Assembly (NCBI GenBank): GCA_937876985.1
Contig: CALEFT010000054.1
Span: 11,340-75,339, forward strand
Direction: 5' to 3'
DNA length: 64,000 nucleotides
DNA from: an uncultured Clostridia bacterium
GTDB taxonomy: Bacteria; Bacillota; Clostridia; Saccharofermentanales; Saccharofermentanaceae
The notes below the pieces were generated by a model. The model did no database searches. It was given only the letters and a program-made list of their open reading frames with translations, and had not been told where the DNA came from. Positions 8,540 to 17,329 of this stretch are shown here, one piece after another; position 1 is the stretch's first letter; every line of letters starts with the position of its first letter. A program made the position numbers and the translations under genes.

Positions 8540-9949
8540 ATGAAGACAAAGAAGATTGTTGCTTTGATGCTATCACTTGCAATGGTTCTCGGTGTTGTTG
8601 CTGCTTGCGATGATAAGAACGCAGAAGAGACAACAACAGCTGGTACAACAGTTGCTACAACAGCTACTCCAGAGACAGAGCCAGCAGAGACAGAGCCAGC
8701 TGAGACAACAGAGGCTGCTCCAGAGGCTTCTCTAGACGGTTATGTTGAGATGACAGTTGCAGACGTTGCTGACGAGGGTGACACAGTTATGATTTATGGT
8801 TGGAACGAGGAGTTCCCAGGATTGGTTGATACATATTCTGAGGTTACATACCAGCTAGAAATCACAGAGTCCAATGCTTACCAGGCAAAGCTTGACCAGG
8901 TTCTCGCTTCTGGTGACAACGCTCCAGACCTTTTCGTTTGTGACGCTGACTACGCTTCTAAGTACATGAATTCTGCTAACACAATTTCTGTAAACGATCT
9001 TGGTATCGCTTACTCTGAGTTGACAGAAATGTACAACTACACACTCCAGTTCGCTTGTGATGACAACATGGTAATTAAGGGTCTTGCATGGCAGGCTTGC
9101 CCATGTGGTGTTTTCTACAACAGAACTCTTGCTGAGACATACCTCGGTGTTTCTGAGCCAGAAGATGTAGCTCCTTTCTTTGCTACATGGGAGGCTTTCG
9201 TTGAGACATGTCAGTTGGTTAACGAGGCTTCTGAGGGTGCTGTAAAGGCTATCTCTGGTACAGATGATATCTGGAGAGCATACCTCAACACACGTTCCAA
9301 CCCATGGATCGTTGATGGTGAGATCGTTGTAGATCCAGCTATGTCTGACTACTTCGAGATTGCTAAGACACTTTATGATGAGCAGCTCACATTCCAGACA
9401 TCTCAGTGGGGTGACGTATGGACAGCTAACATGTCCAACGAGACAGTTCTTTCTTACTGGGGTCCAATGTGGCTCGCAAGATTCTCAATGGGTCTTAACG
9501 ATGGTGAGGTACCTTCCAACCAGACATCTGGTGATTGGGGTCTCGTAGAGGCACCAGCTCCATTCTACTGGGGTGGTACATGGATGATGGCATCCACATT
9601 CTGCGACATGAAGGCTTCTTGTGCTCAGATCATGAGAGACATCGCTATTAACACAGACAACCTCCAGGCTATGGCTGACGGTGGTGAGTTCGTTAATAAC
9701 GTTTCCATCATGACTGCAATCGCTGAGGACGCTTCTTTCTCACTCGAGTGGCTCGGTGGCCAGAACCCAGCAGCTGTTCTTCTAGCTGCAGCTTCTACAA
9801 TCGACAACTCTTGTGTTGGTGAGAATGACCAGGCTATTAACGATGCATTCACAGCATGCGTTAACTCCTACCTCGCTGGCGACATCGCAACAGTAGCTGA
9901 CTGTGAAGCACAGTTCATCGCTTCTGTAGAGGAGCTCGGTATCGTTTAA
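8540..9949 (+). CDS. Sugar ABC transporter solute-binding lipoprotein (probably cellodextrin)
   Basis: 469 residues. The start at 8540 is chosen over an in-frame ATG at 8522 because GAGGAGG (8524-8530) sits 9 bp ahead of it and the signal peptide then begins normally. Lipobox VAAC gives lipidated Cys23, followed by a Thr/Glu-rich spacer (about 28-62) and a family 1 solute-binding fold. Codon use is strongly biased (Thr almost always ACA), as in a highly expressed gene. It is followed by two permeases and then cellobiose and cellodextrin phosphorylases, so a cello-oligosaccharide ligand is the best inference, not shown directly. Confidence 0.85.
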   Translation: MKTKKIVALMLSLAMVLGVVAACDDKNAEETTTAGTTVATTATPETEPAETEPAETTEAAPEASLDGYVEMTVADVADEGDTVMIYGWNEEFPGLVDTYSEVTYQLEITESNAYQAKLDQVLASGDNAPDLFVCDADYASKYMNSANTISVNDLGIAYSELTEMYNYTLQFACDDNMVIKGLAWQACPCGVFYNRTLAETYLGVSEPEDVAPFFATWEAFVETCQLVNEASEGAVKAISGTDDIWRAYLNTRSNPWIVDGEIVVDPAMSDYFEIAKTLYDEQLTFQTSQWGDVWTANMSNETVLSYWGPMWLARFSMGLNDGEVPSNQTSGDWGLVEAPAPFYWGGTWMMASTFCDMKASCAQIMRDIAINTDNLQAMADGGEFVNNVSIMTAIAEDASFSLEWLGGQNPAAVLLAAASTIDNSCVGENDQAINDAFTACVNSYLAGDIATVADCEAQFIASVEELGIV

Positions 9950-9984
9950 TCTTAATTGATTAAGATACTAAACTAAGGTAATTG

Positions 9985-10020
9985 TGCGGGGCGGGGGAAA
10001 CCCTGCCCCGCATTTCCTTA
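9985..10020 (+). terminator. Strong GC hairpin with GAAA tetraloop between binding protein and permease
   Basis: A 12-bp stem (9985-9996 with 10001-10012) capped by a GAAA loop (9997-10000), followed by a short T-rich stretch. In sugar ABC operons such a hairpin commonly acts as a partial terminator or a 3' stabiliser, so that the binding protein outnumbers the permeases. Confidence 0.75.
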
Positions 10021-10068
10021 TTCTTCAAAACTTTTGGGCAAAAATTTAACTTATGGAGAGTGACGAAG

Positions 10069-12477
10069 ATGGCACGTGGCGCTAAGACAACAACAAAGCG
10101 TAAGGGATTAAGCTATACACGCTTTGGTTATATCTTTATCGCACCATTCGTAATCGTTTACATACTTTTCAGCTTGTATCCACTCCTTACAACATTCTGG
10201 TACAGTGGAACAAATATGCAAAGTACAACAGCGGATTTCTGGGGCTTTGGCGATAAAGTTGTATACTATGACCAGTACTTAGATCTTACAGAGTATTTCT
10301 CTGACAACTTCGAAACAGAAGTAGGAATTAGTCAGATCGAATACATGAAGATCAAGAATTTCTTTGCTACACAGGATGCAGCAAATCTATACAACCCACT
10401 CAATGAAGAAGGTGTTCAGGCTATCATTGATATGGGTGCTAATGAATTTATTTCACAGGCTACAATTGATAAGTTGCAGACAGCACTTAACGAGGGTAAC
10501 CTATCAGCTCTTGATCAGGAAGCTATTACAGAACTAAATAATTGGAAGAAGCAGTTCGTAGACCTAGAGTTTTCACTCCAGTCTCAGATTGGTTCAATCA
10601 ATTCAACTCTTGATTCAATTGTAAATTCTGCAAGTTCAGAAGAGGGCGAAGATGCTCTTACATCAGAAGATATTGTTTCAGCTGATAATTTTGCAGAGTT
10701 TATTGACACACTTTCTAATACAGAATTTACTGAAGGACAGCAGGCTCTTATTGCTTACCTCGAAGGTTTTGCAGGACAGCCACTTGTTGATTACTTCACA
10801 GCAGCACAGTCTGGTGAAGTTTCAATTGATGATCCTACATTCTATTATATTTGTAATAGACTCAGTTCTCCTAAGGCAACTTTCGGAGAGGAGTCAATTA
10901 GCAGTATCACAGTTCCTTTCCTCAATGATTTGAAGTCATATTTGACAACAAGTTCATGGATTTCAACAATTACTGCTTTGAACAGCTATTCCAATTTGCC
11001 ACTTTATGCTTCTGGTGAAATGGATATGCATGATAATGAAGAACAGCTCTATTCTGATATCGAGACACTCGAATCTGCTGGTATCCTCTCACTTATACCA
11101 CTTGAGTACAATGGAACAGAACTTGTTCCAGCTGAGAGCGAGACAGACAACTTCCTATTTGGATATAGAACATTTATCGATGCAGATGGTGCGCGTGACT
11201 CTAATGAGACTGAGGTTGCTGCAGCAATGCAGATTTCCAAGATTCAGTCTTATGTAGGTGTACAGGGTCGTGCTCTTCTCATTGGTATGGGAATCAATGT
11301 TGACCAGTATATCTCATTTAATGGTGAACTCGATATTGATAAATATTATGAGTTTAAGGCTATGATCGGTCTTACAGATTCACTTTCTATTGATGTTTAT
11401 GAGAGACTTAACGAGTCATACATCAACAGACAGGTGACTAAGGCAGAAGCAGCTCTTGCTGAAGCACAGGCTGAACTTCCTGATGCAGAAGCAGCTCTTG
11501 CTGCACTTTCCGTTAATGATGAAGGTTATCAGGCTGCTCTTGAGGAAGTTGCTTCTTTGAAGAATAAGATTGAGAAGAACGAAGCAACAATCAAGAATCC
11601 TGACTCACTTTACAGCAAGGCTAATGCTAAGTATTCATATCTCTTTATTGGTATGGAAAACTTCTCTGAAATCTTCTCTAATAAGACAAGATTCAATAAC
11701 GTTGCAGGTGCTTTCACAGCTACAGCTATTGTTTGGATTATTGGTTTCGTACCACAGATTCTCTTAGCACTTCTTCTTTCTGCATGGTTCACAGACACTA
11801 AGATTAAGCTTAGAGGTCTTAACCTCATGAAGGCTTTGATGTACCTTCCAAACGTAATCACAGCATCTACTGTTGCTATCTTCTTTAGAAGAATCTTCTC
11901 TTACTCAAACGGTGGTGCTAAGTCAGCTTCCCAGATGATTCTTAATGCATTTGGTGACGCTGATGGTTATAACTTCTTCGAGAGCCCATGGGCTACAAGA
12001 ATGATTGTTGCATTCATTAACTTCTGGATGTGGTATGGTAATACAATGATCGTATTGATTGCTGGTATTTCTTCAATCAGTGAGTCCTTGTATGAGTCCG
12101 CTCAGATTGATGGTGCTAACACATTCCAAACATATATTAAGATTACAATGCCACTTCTAAGACCAATCCTCTTGTACACATTGGTATCTTCTTTGATCGG
12201 TGGTTTGCAGATGTTCGATATTCCACAGAACTTGAATGCTTCTCCAGCACTCATCGACTTCAATGGAACAATGGTTCGTTCTACAAGAACAATCTTGATG
12301 TATGTAAATGATCAGGCATTTGGTAAGCAGGATATTAAGCAGGTTGGTAATGCTTCTGCTGTATCTATCTTGTTGTTCATCGTTACAACAATCCTTTCCA
12401 TCCTCATCTTCTATCTAATGAGAGATAAGGATGCTTCAAAGGCTAAGAAGTTAGTAAAGAAGGGAGGAACTAAGTAA
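10069..12477 (+). CDS. ABC sugar permease, MalF type, with giant extracytoplasmic insert
   Basis: 802 residues against the usual 290-320. The start at 10069 (MARGAK) is preferred because upstream in-frame codons overlap the hairpin at 9985. TM1 is near residues 17-42; the conserved FIGMENFSEIF segment, normally 20-40 residues after TM1, appears only near 525. The intervening 475 or so residues are mostly helical and soluble-looking, ending in a coiled coil (about 450-505, KAEAALAEAQAEL). The remaining helices and the EAA loop (ESAQIDGANTFQTYIKITMPLL) are normal. It pairs with the permease at 12477 through a one-base stop/start overlap. The insert may hold the binding protein or reach into the wall. 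Confidence 0.88.
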   Translation: MARGAKTTTKRKGLSYTRFGYIFIAPFVIVYILFSLYPLLTTFWYSGTNMQSTTADFWGFGDKVVYYDQYLDLTEYFSDNFETEVGISQIEYMKIKNFFATQDAANLYNPLNEEGVQAIIDMGANEFISQATIDKLQTALNEGNLSALDQEAITELNNWKKQFVDLEFSLQSQIGSINSTLDSIVNSASSEEGEDALTSEDIVSADNFAEFIDTLSNTEFTEGQQALIAYLEGFAGQPLVDYFTAAQSGEVSIDDPTFYYICNRLSSPKATFGEESISSITVPFLNDLKSYLTTSSWISTITALNSYSNLPLYASGEMDMHDNEEQLYSDIETLESAGILSLIPLEYNGTELVPAESETDNFLFGYRTFIDADGARDSNETEVAAAMQISKIQSYVGVQGRALLIGMGINVDQYISFNGELDIDKYYEFKAMIGLTDSLSIDVYERLNESYINRQVTKAEAALAEAQAELPDAEAALAALSVNDEGYQAALEEVASLKNKIEKNEATIKNPDSLYSKANAKYSYLFIGMENFSEIFSNKTRFNNVAGAFTATAIVWIIGFVPQILLALLLSAWFTDTKIKLRGLNLMKALMYLPNVITASTVAIFFRRIFSYSNGGAKSASQMILNAFGDADGYNFFESPWATRMIVAFINFWMWYGNTMIVLIAGISSISESLYESAQIDGANTFQTYIKITMPLLRPILLYTLVSSLIGGLQMFDIPQNLNASPALIDFNGTMVRSTRTILMYVNDQAFGKQDIKQVGNASAVSILLFIVTTILSILIFYLMRDKDASKAKKLVKKGGTK

Positions 12478-13352
12478 TGAGTTACGCTACACAGAAACTT
12501 AGAAGTAGAAGAGCTGCTGACCTATCTTACAAGGTTCTTGTATATGTTGTAGTATTCTTCTTCGCAGTTCTTGCTATTATTCCTTTCTGGTTCATGTTTA
12601 TGAACGCAACATGGGATACATTTAACATTCAGTCTGGTATTAAGTTGTGGCCAAGTGCTCATCCAATTGAGCAACTTTCTACAAACTGGAACAACTTGGT
12701 AACAAGATCAACATTTAGCTTCTCGATTGGTTTTAAGAACTCTATTATTATTTCCACGAGTGCTACAGCTCTTACAGTTTACTTCTCTGCTTTGACAGCA
12801 TACGGTCTTAAGGTTTATGACTTTAAGGGACGTAAGGTGCTCTTCGCATTGATCGTAGGTGTAATGATGGTTCCTACAGCAGTTAACATCACTGGTTTCT
12901 ATAGATTGATGTCTACAATGGGTCTTCTTGGTACAAAGTGGCCATTGATTATCCCAGCAATTGCTGCTCCATCAACAGTATTCTTTATTAAGCAGTATCT
13001 AGATTCTTCTTTCTCAATCGATATCGTTGAGGCTTCAAGAATCGATGGCGCAGGTGAGTTCTACACATTTAACATGATTTGCTTGCCTATCATGGTTCCT
13101 GCTATTGCAACACAGGGTATCTTCTCATTCCTCGGATCATGGAACAACTTCTTTGCTCCATCCATCCTCTTGAGTAAGACAGAGAACAAGACACTCCCAT
13201 TGATGGTTGCACAGCTCTACGGTGACCGTTATCAGGACTACGGTGCTATTTACACAGGTCTTTCGGCTTCCGTATTACCAGTAGTTATCGTTTACGTATT
13301 CTTGCAGAAGTACATCATTCAGGGTGTTGCTGCCGGTGGTGTTAAGGAGTAA
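12477..13352 (+). CDS. ABC sugar permease, MalG type
   Basis: 291 residues, normal family length, six predicted membrane helices. EAA loop near residues 182-205 (VEASRIDGAGEFYTFNMICLPIM) and a typical C-terminus (GGVKE). The stop codon of the preceding permease shares one base with this start (TAATG), so translation is probably coupled and the two form one channel. The operon ends in the terminator at 13393. The ATPase must be supplied from elsewhere. Confidence 0.92.
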   Translation: MSYATQKLRSRRAADLSYKVLVYVVVFFFAVLAIIPFWFMFMNATWDTFNIQSGIKLWPSAHPIEQLSTNWNNLVTRSTFSFSIGFKNSIIISTSATALTVYFSALTAYGLKVYDFKGRKVLFALIVGVMMVPTAVNITGFYRLMSTMGLLGTKWPLIIPAIAAPSTVFFIKQYLDSSFSIDIVEASRIDGAGEFYTFNMICLPIMVPAIATQGIFSFLGSWNNFFAPSILLSKTENKTLPLMVAQLYGDRYQDYGAIYTGLSASVLPVVIVYVFLQKYIIQGVAAGGVKE

Positions 13353-13392
13353 TCCTTACACAAACGTAATCATAATTGAATTGATTAATAAG

Positions 13393-13430
13393 ACGCCTTG
13401 CTTCGTATGAAGCGAGGCGTTTTTCTTTTC
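13393..13430 (+). terminator. Rho-independent terminator of the transporter operon
   Basis: A 12-bp stem (13393-13404 with 13409-13420, one GT pair), GTAT loop and a T-rich tail. Its left arm begins ACGCCTTGCT, as in the terminator at 16041, so the two may share an origin. Confidence 0.9.
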
Positions 13431-13493
13431 GAGAGGGGCGGTAAGAGAACGCTAGAAAAATGAATTGGAAAAAAAGTATGAAGTAGTTCAACT

Positions 13494-13520
13494 TTGATTG
13501 TCTTTAGTGTAAAATAGAAT
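13494..13520 (+). promoter_or_regulatory. Candidate promoter of cellobiose phosphorylase
   Basis: TTGATT (13494-13499) and TAGAAT (13515-13520) with a rather short 15-bp spacer, 43 bp before the gene, which has a GGGGAGG ribosome-binding site. Confidence 0.35.
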
Positions 13521-13562
13521 GACTTAAGGTCGAAGACCAAAATTTATGGGGAGGCAATCAAT

Positions 13563-15995
13563 ATGCAATTTGGACATTTTGACGACATTAGTCGCGAGTA
13601 TGTAATTGAGACTCCGAAGACTCCATATCCATGGATTAACTATCTTGGAAGCCAGGATTTCTTTGGTTTGATTTCTAATACTGCTGGTGGCTACAATTTC
13701 TACAAGGACGCTAGACTTAGAAGAATTACACGTTATCGTTATAACAACATTCCTGTTGATGATGGCGGACGTTACTACTACATTAAGGATGGCGATACTG
13801 TTTGGAATCCTGGATTTAAGCCTTGCAAGACGGAGCTTGATTCTTATGAGTGCCGTCATGGTTTGGGATATACAAGAATTACAGGTGTAAAGAACGATGT
13901 TGAGGCTTCAATGCTTGCTTTCGTTCCACTTGATTACAAGGGCGAGATTAACAGAATCACTCTTAAGAACAATGGTACTGCTACTAAGAACATTCAGTTG
14001 TTCTCACTTCGTGAGTGGTGCTTGTGGGATGCTTCTGATGATATGCTTAATTTCCAGAGAAACTATTCTACAGGTCAAGTTGAGATCAAGGATAGCGTAA
14101 TTTATCATAAGACAGAGTACAGAGAGAGAAGAAATCACTATGCTTTCTATTCTGTAAACGTTCCAGTTGATGGATTTGACTCTTCTCTTGAGGAGTTCCT
14201 CGGAATGTACAACGGATTTGATTGTCCACAGGTTGTATGCGAGGGTAAGGCTAGAAATTCTGTTGCTGATGGTTGGCAGCCATGCGCAAGCCACATGATC
14301 AATGTAACACTTAACCCAGGCGAGACAAAGTCATTTATCTTTATTACAGGTTATGTTGAACTTCCAGTTGAGGATAAGTGGGAGTCACCTGATGTTATCA
14401 ACAAGAAGCCTGCTATTGAGATGATTAATCAGTTTGCTACAGATGAGCAGGTTGATAAGGCTTTTGATGAGCTTGCTAGAAACTGGGATAGACTACTTTC
14501 TATCTACAAGGTTGACATTAAGGACGAGAAGACAGCTCGTATGGTAAACATTTGGAACCCATATCAGTGTATGGTTACATTTAACATGTCTCGTTCAGCT
14601 TCATACTTCGAGTCTGGTGTAGGCCGTGGACTCGGATTCCGTGATTCTTCTCAGGACTTGCTCGGATTCGTTCATCAGATTCCAGAGAGAGCAAGAGAGA
14701 GAATTCTCGACATCGCTGCTACACAGTTCAGAGATGGTGGATGCTATCACCAGTATCAGCCACTTACAAAGAAGGGTAACAACGATATCGGTGGTGGATT
14801 CAACGATGACCCACTCTGGCTCATCGCTGGTACAGCTGCATACATTAAGGAGACTGGAGATTTCGGTATTCTTGATGCAGAGACACCATATGACTGCGAT
14901 CCTAACAATACAGGTTCTCTACTTGAGCACCTCACAGCTTCTTTCTACCATGTTGTTAACAACAAGGGACCACACGACCTTCCACTTATCGGAAGAGCTG
15001 ACTGGAATGACTGCTTGAACTTGAACTGTCACTCTGAGGCTCCAGGAGAGTCCTTCCAGACATTTGGTACAGCTGACGGCCGTGTTGCTGAGTCCGTTCT
15101 CATCGCTGGTATGTTCGTAGCAATTGGACCAGAGCTCGTTGAGATGTATAGAAGAAAGGGTATGAATGAAGAGGCTGACAAGGCTCAGGCAGAGATTGAT
15201 GCAATGAGCAAGGCTGTTCTTTCCGCAGGATGGGACGGCGAGTGGTTCGTTCGTGCTTATGATGCATTTGGCAACAAGGTTGGTTCTAACGAGTGTGAAG
15301 AGGGTAAGATTTTCATCGAGTCACAGGGTTACTGCGTAATGGCTGGAATCGGTGTAGAGACAGGTGAAGCTGAGAAGGCTCTTAACTCTGTAAGAGATAT
15401 CCTCGAGTGCGAGCACGGTATCGTTATTCAGCAGCCAGCTTATTCTAAGTATTACTCCAACCTCGGTGAGTGTTCTTCTTACCCACCAGGATACAAGGAG
15501 AATGCTGGTATCTTCTGTCACAACAACCCATGGATTATTATCGCTGAGACAGTAATCGGACGTGGTGATAGAGCATTCAATCTTTATAAGAAGATTGCTC
15601 CAGCATATAGAGAGGCAATTTCCGAAGTACATAGAAATGAGCCATATGTATACTCACAGATGATCGCTGGTAAGGATGCAAAGAGAATGGGTGAGGCTAA
15701 GAACTCTTGGCTCACAGGTACAGCTGCATGGAACTTCGTAGCTATTTCTCAGGCAATCCTCGGTGTAAAGCCAGGTTACGACGGACTTATCGTTGACCCA
15801 TGTATCCCATCTGACTGGGATGAGTACACAGTAACACGTGTATTCCGTGGTGCTACATATGTAATCACAGTTAAGAACCCAGACAAGAATCAGAAGGGTG
15901 TTAAGAGCATGACATGTGATGGCGCTGCTGTTACAGGAAATGTTCTCCCAGTATTCGAGGCTGGTACAACTCACAATGTAGAGGTTGTTCTCTAA
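13563..15995 (+). CDS. Cellobiose phosphorylase (GH94)
   Basis: 810 residues, matching clostridial cellobiose phosphorylases (about 811). It splits cellobiose with phosphate into glucose 1-phosphate and glucose in the cytoplasm. Visible family features: the N-terminal sandwich (MQFGHFDDISREYVI), the catalytic-domain motif RADWNDCLNLN with DWND at residues 480-483, whose last Asp is the likely general acid, and the ending that includes GYDGLIVDPCIPSDW. No signal peptide. It follows the sugar transporter operon and uses the same expression-type codon bias, so imported cellobiose is the likely substrate. Confidence 0.92.
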   Translation: MQFGHFDDISREYVIETPKTPYPWINYLGSQDFFGLISNTAGGYNFYKDARLRRITRYRYNNIPVDDGGRYYYIKDGDTVWNPGFKPCKTELDSYECRHGLGYTRITGVKNDVEASMLAFVPLDYKGEINRITLKNNGTATKNIQLFSLREWCLWDASDDMLNFQRNYSTGQVEIKDSVIYHKTEYRERRNHYAFYSVNVPVDGFDSSLEEFLGMYNGFDCPQVVCEGKARNSVADGWQPCASHMINVTLNPGETKSFIFITGYVELPVEDKWESPDVINKKPAIEMINQFATDEQVDKAFDELARNWDRLLSIYKVDIKDEKTARMVNIWNPYQCMVTFNMSRSASYFESGVGRGLGFRDSSQDLLGFVHQIPERARERILDIAATQFRDGGCYHQYQPLTKKGNNDIGGGFNDDPLWLIAGTAAYIKETGDFGILDAETPYDCDPNNTGSLLEHLTASFYHVVNNKGPHDLPLIGRADWNDCLNLNCHSEAPGESFQTFGTADGRVAESVLIAGMFVAIGPELVEMYRRKGMNEEADKAQAEIDAMSKAVLSAGWDGEWFVRAYDAFGNKVGSNECEEGKIFIESQGYCVMAGIGVETGEAEKALNSVRDILECEHGIVIQQPAYSKYYSNLGECSSYPPGYKENAGIFCHNNPWIIIAETVIGRGDRAFNLYKKIAPAYREAISEVHRNEPYVYSQMIAGKDAKRMGEAKNSWLTGTAAWNFVAISQAILGVKPGYDGLIVDPCIPSDWDEYTVTRVFRGATYVITVKNPDKNQKGVKSMTCDGAAVTGNVLPVFEAGTTHNVEVVL

Positions 15996-16040
15996 TCGAT
16001 ACGAGTAATGAGTTAATAGACGATTACTAGAATAATTAAG

Positions 16041-16076
16041 ACGCCTTGCTATCTTTGGTAGCAGGGCGTTTTTTCT
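16041..16076 (+). terminator. Rho-independent terminator after cellobiose phosphorylase
   Basis: A 13-bp stem (16041-16053 with 16057-16069, two GT pairs), TTT loop and six T. It shares the ACGCCTTGCT left arm with the terminator at 13393. Confidence 0.9.
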
Positions 16077-16110
16077 GTGGTTAATTACATATAAATAGTA
16101 TTCTTAGGTG

Positions 16111-16116
16111 TATAAT
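16111..16116 (+). promoter_or_regulatory. -10 box upstream of mnmA
   Basis: TATAAT 42 bp upstream of the mnmA start. The upstream terminator means mnmA needs its own promoter. No clear -35 box. Confidence 0.4.
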
Positions 16117-16157
16117 TAGTAGAAGAAATCAAAGAGAAAAAATGGTAGAAAGTTCAC

Positions 16158-17234
16158 ATGACAAAAAAAGTAATGGTAGCAGTAAGTGGAGGCGTGGATA
16201 GCCTTGCAGCAGTGATACTCCTTAAAGATGAGGGGTATGAGGTTTGTGCTGTTACTTTTTTGCTTACAGATAAGATGATGGCAAATGCCAAAAGGGCTAG
16301 AGGATTGTGTGATAGATTAGGGGTAGAACATCGTGTTGTTGATTGGAGAGAGCTTTTCGAGAGGGAAGTAAGAGAAGAATTCTCTAGAGAGATTTTGTCT
16401 GGAAGGACTCCGAATCCGTGCGTGGTGTGTAATAGAGTAGTGAAGTTTGGCGCGTTCGCGGAATATGCGAGGGCGGAAGGCTTTATGGCAATTGCGACGG
16501 GGCACTATGTGAGGAAGGATGCATCTGGCAAGATTTTGGCAGGTGACAGTAGGAAGGATCAGACGTATTTCTTGTGCGACAGCAGGCGCGAGGATTTGAA
16601 GATGGCGATTTTTCCGCTTGGAGATAGGTCGAAGGAGGAAATTCGCTCGATTGTTGAGAGGGCTGGATTTGCCAAAGATTTTGCGTGCGAGAAGGAAAGC
16701 CAGGATATTTGTTTTGTCGAGACTAGCTATGTTAGTGAAGTGGAGCGTTTTGTGGGGAAGACGGGACTTCATAAGGATGGCTTCGAGGCTGGAGATTTTG
16801 TGCTAGAGGGTACTAGAGAGGTGCTTGGCAGGCACGAGGGCTTTGTGCGATATACTGTTGGGCAGCGTAAGGGTATGGGAATCGCGTATAGTGAGCCTTT
16901 GTATGTGACGAGGATAGATAGTGACAAGAGAGAAGTTCTGGTTGGCAGAAGCGAAGATTTGATGAGCATGGGGCTAGTTGCGACAGATTTGAATGTGATA
17001 GATGAAGAGCTTTGGCAAGAAGGTCTTAAGGATGCGCGACTTACGGCGAAGATAAGATATAGCAGAGACAGGCATGAGGCTCTGAGTGTTCTGCTATGGT
17101 CTCGTGAAGGCTTTGAGATAGTGGAGGTTCGTTTTGCAAAAAAGGTGCGTGCGGTAACGCCAGGACAGTGGATTTGCTTTTATTTTGAGGATTTTCTTGT
17201 GGCAGGAGCGCGAATTATTAGCAAATTGCAATGA
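16158..17234 (+). CDS. mnmA: tRNA-specific 2-thiouridylase MnmA
   Basis: 358 residues, normal length. It thiolates U34 of Lys, Glu and Gln tRNAs using ATP and sulfur from a carrier. PP-loop SGGVDS at residues 10-15. TPNPCVVCN carries the nucleophilic Cys91 and an extra Cys88. The second catalytic Cys185 lies in ESQDICFV. The VGQRKGMG segment near 235 is also typical. It sits between two sugar phosphorylase genes with which it has no obvious functional link. Base composition is a little more GC-rich and less biased than its neighbours. Confidence 0.95.
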   Translation: MTKKVMVAVSGGVDSLAAVILLKDEGYEVCAVTFLLTDKMMANAKRARGLCDRLGVEHRVVDWRELFEREVREEFSREILSGRTPNPCVVCNRVVKFGAFAEYARAEGFMAIATGHYVRKDASGKILAGDSRKDQTYFLCDSRREDLKMAIFPLGDRSKEEIRSIVERAGFAKDFACEKESQDICFVETSYVSEVERFVGKTGLHKDGFEAGDFVLEGTREVLGRHEGFVRYTVGQRKGMGIAYSEPLYVTRIDSDKREVLVGRSEDLMSMGLVATDLNVIDEELWQEGLKDARLTAKIRYSRDRHEALSVLLWSREGFEIVEVRFAKKVRAVTPGQWICFYFEDFLVAGARIISKLQ

Positions 17235-17265
17235 ATGCTAAAAAAAAGCCAAAAACGTGTTATTG

Positions 17266-17271
17266 TATAAA
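17266..17271 (+). promoter_or_regulatory. Possible -10 box upstream of cellodextrin phosphorylase
   Basis: TATAAA about 60 bp before the gene, in an AT-rich gap. No convincing -35 box. Confidence 0.3.
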
Positions 17272-17329
17272 AGCCTATGAATTGAGATAATAAATATATT
17301 TCCAGAAAAGGGGCCTAGGAGGTAATTAA

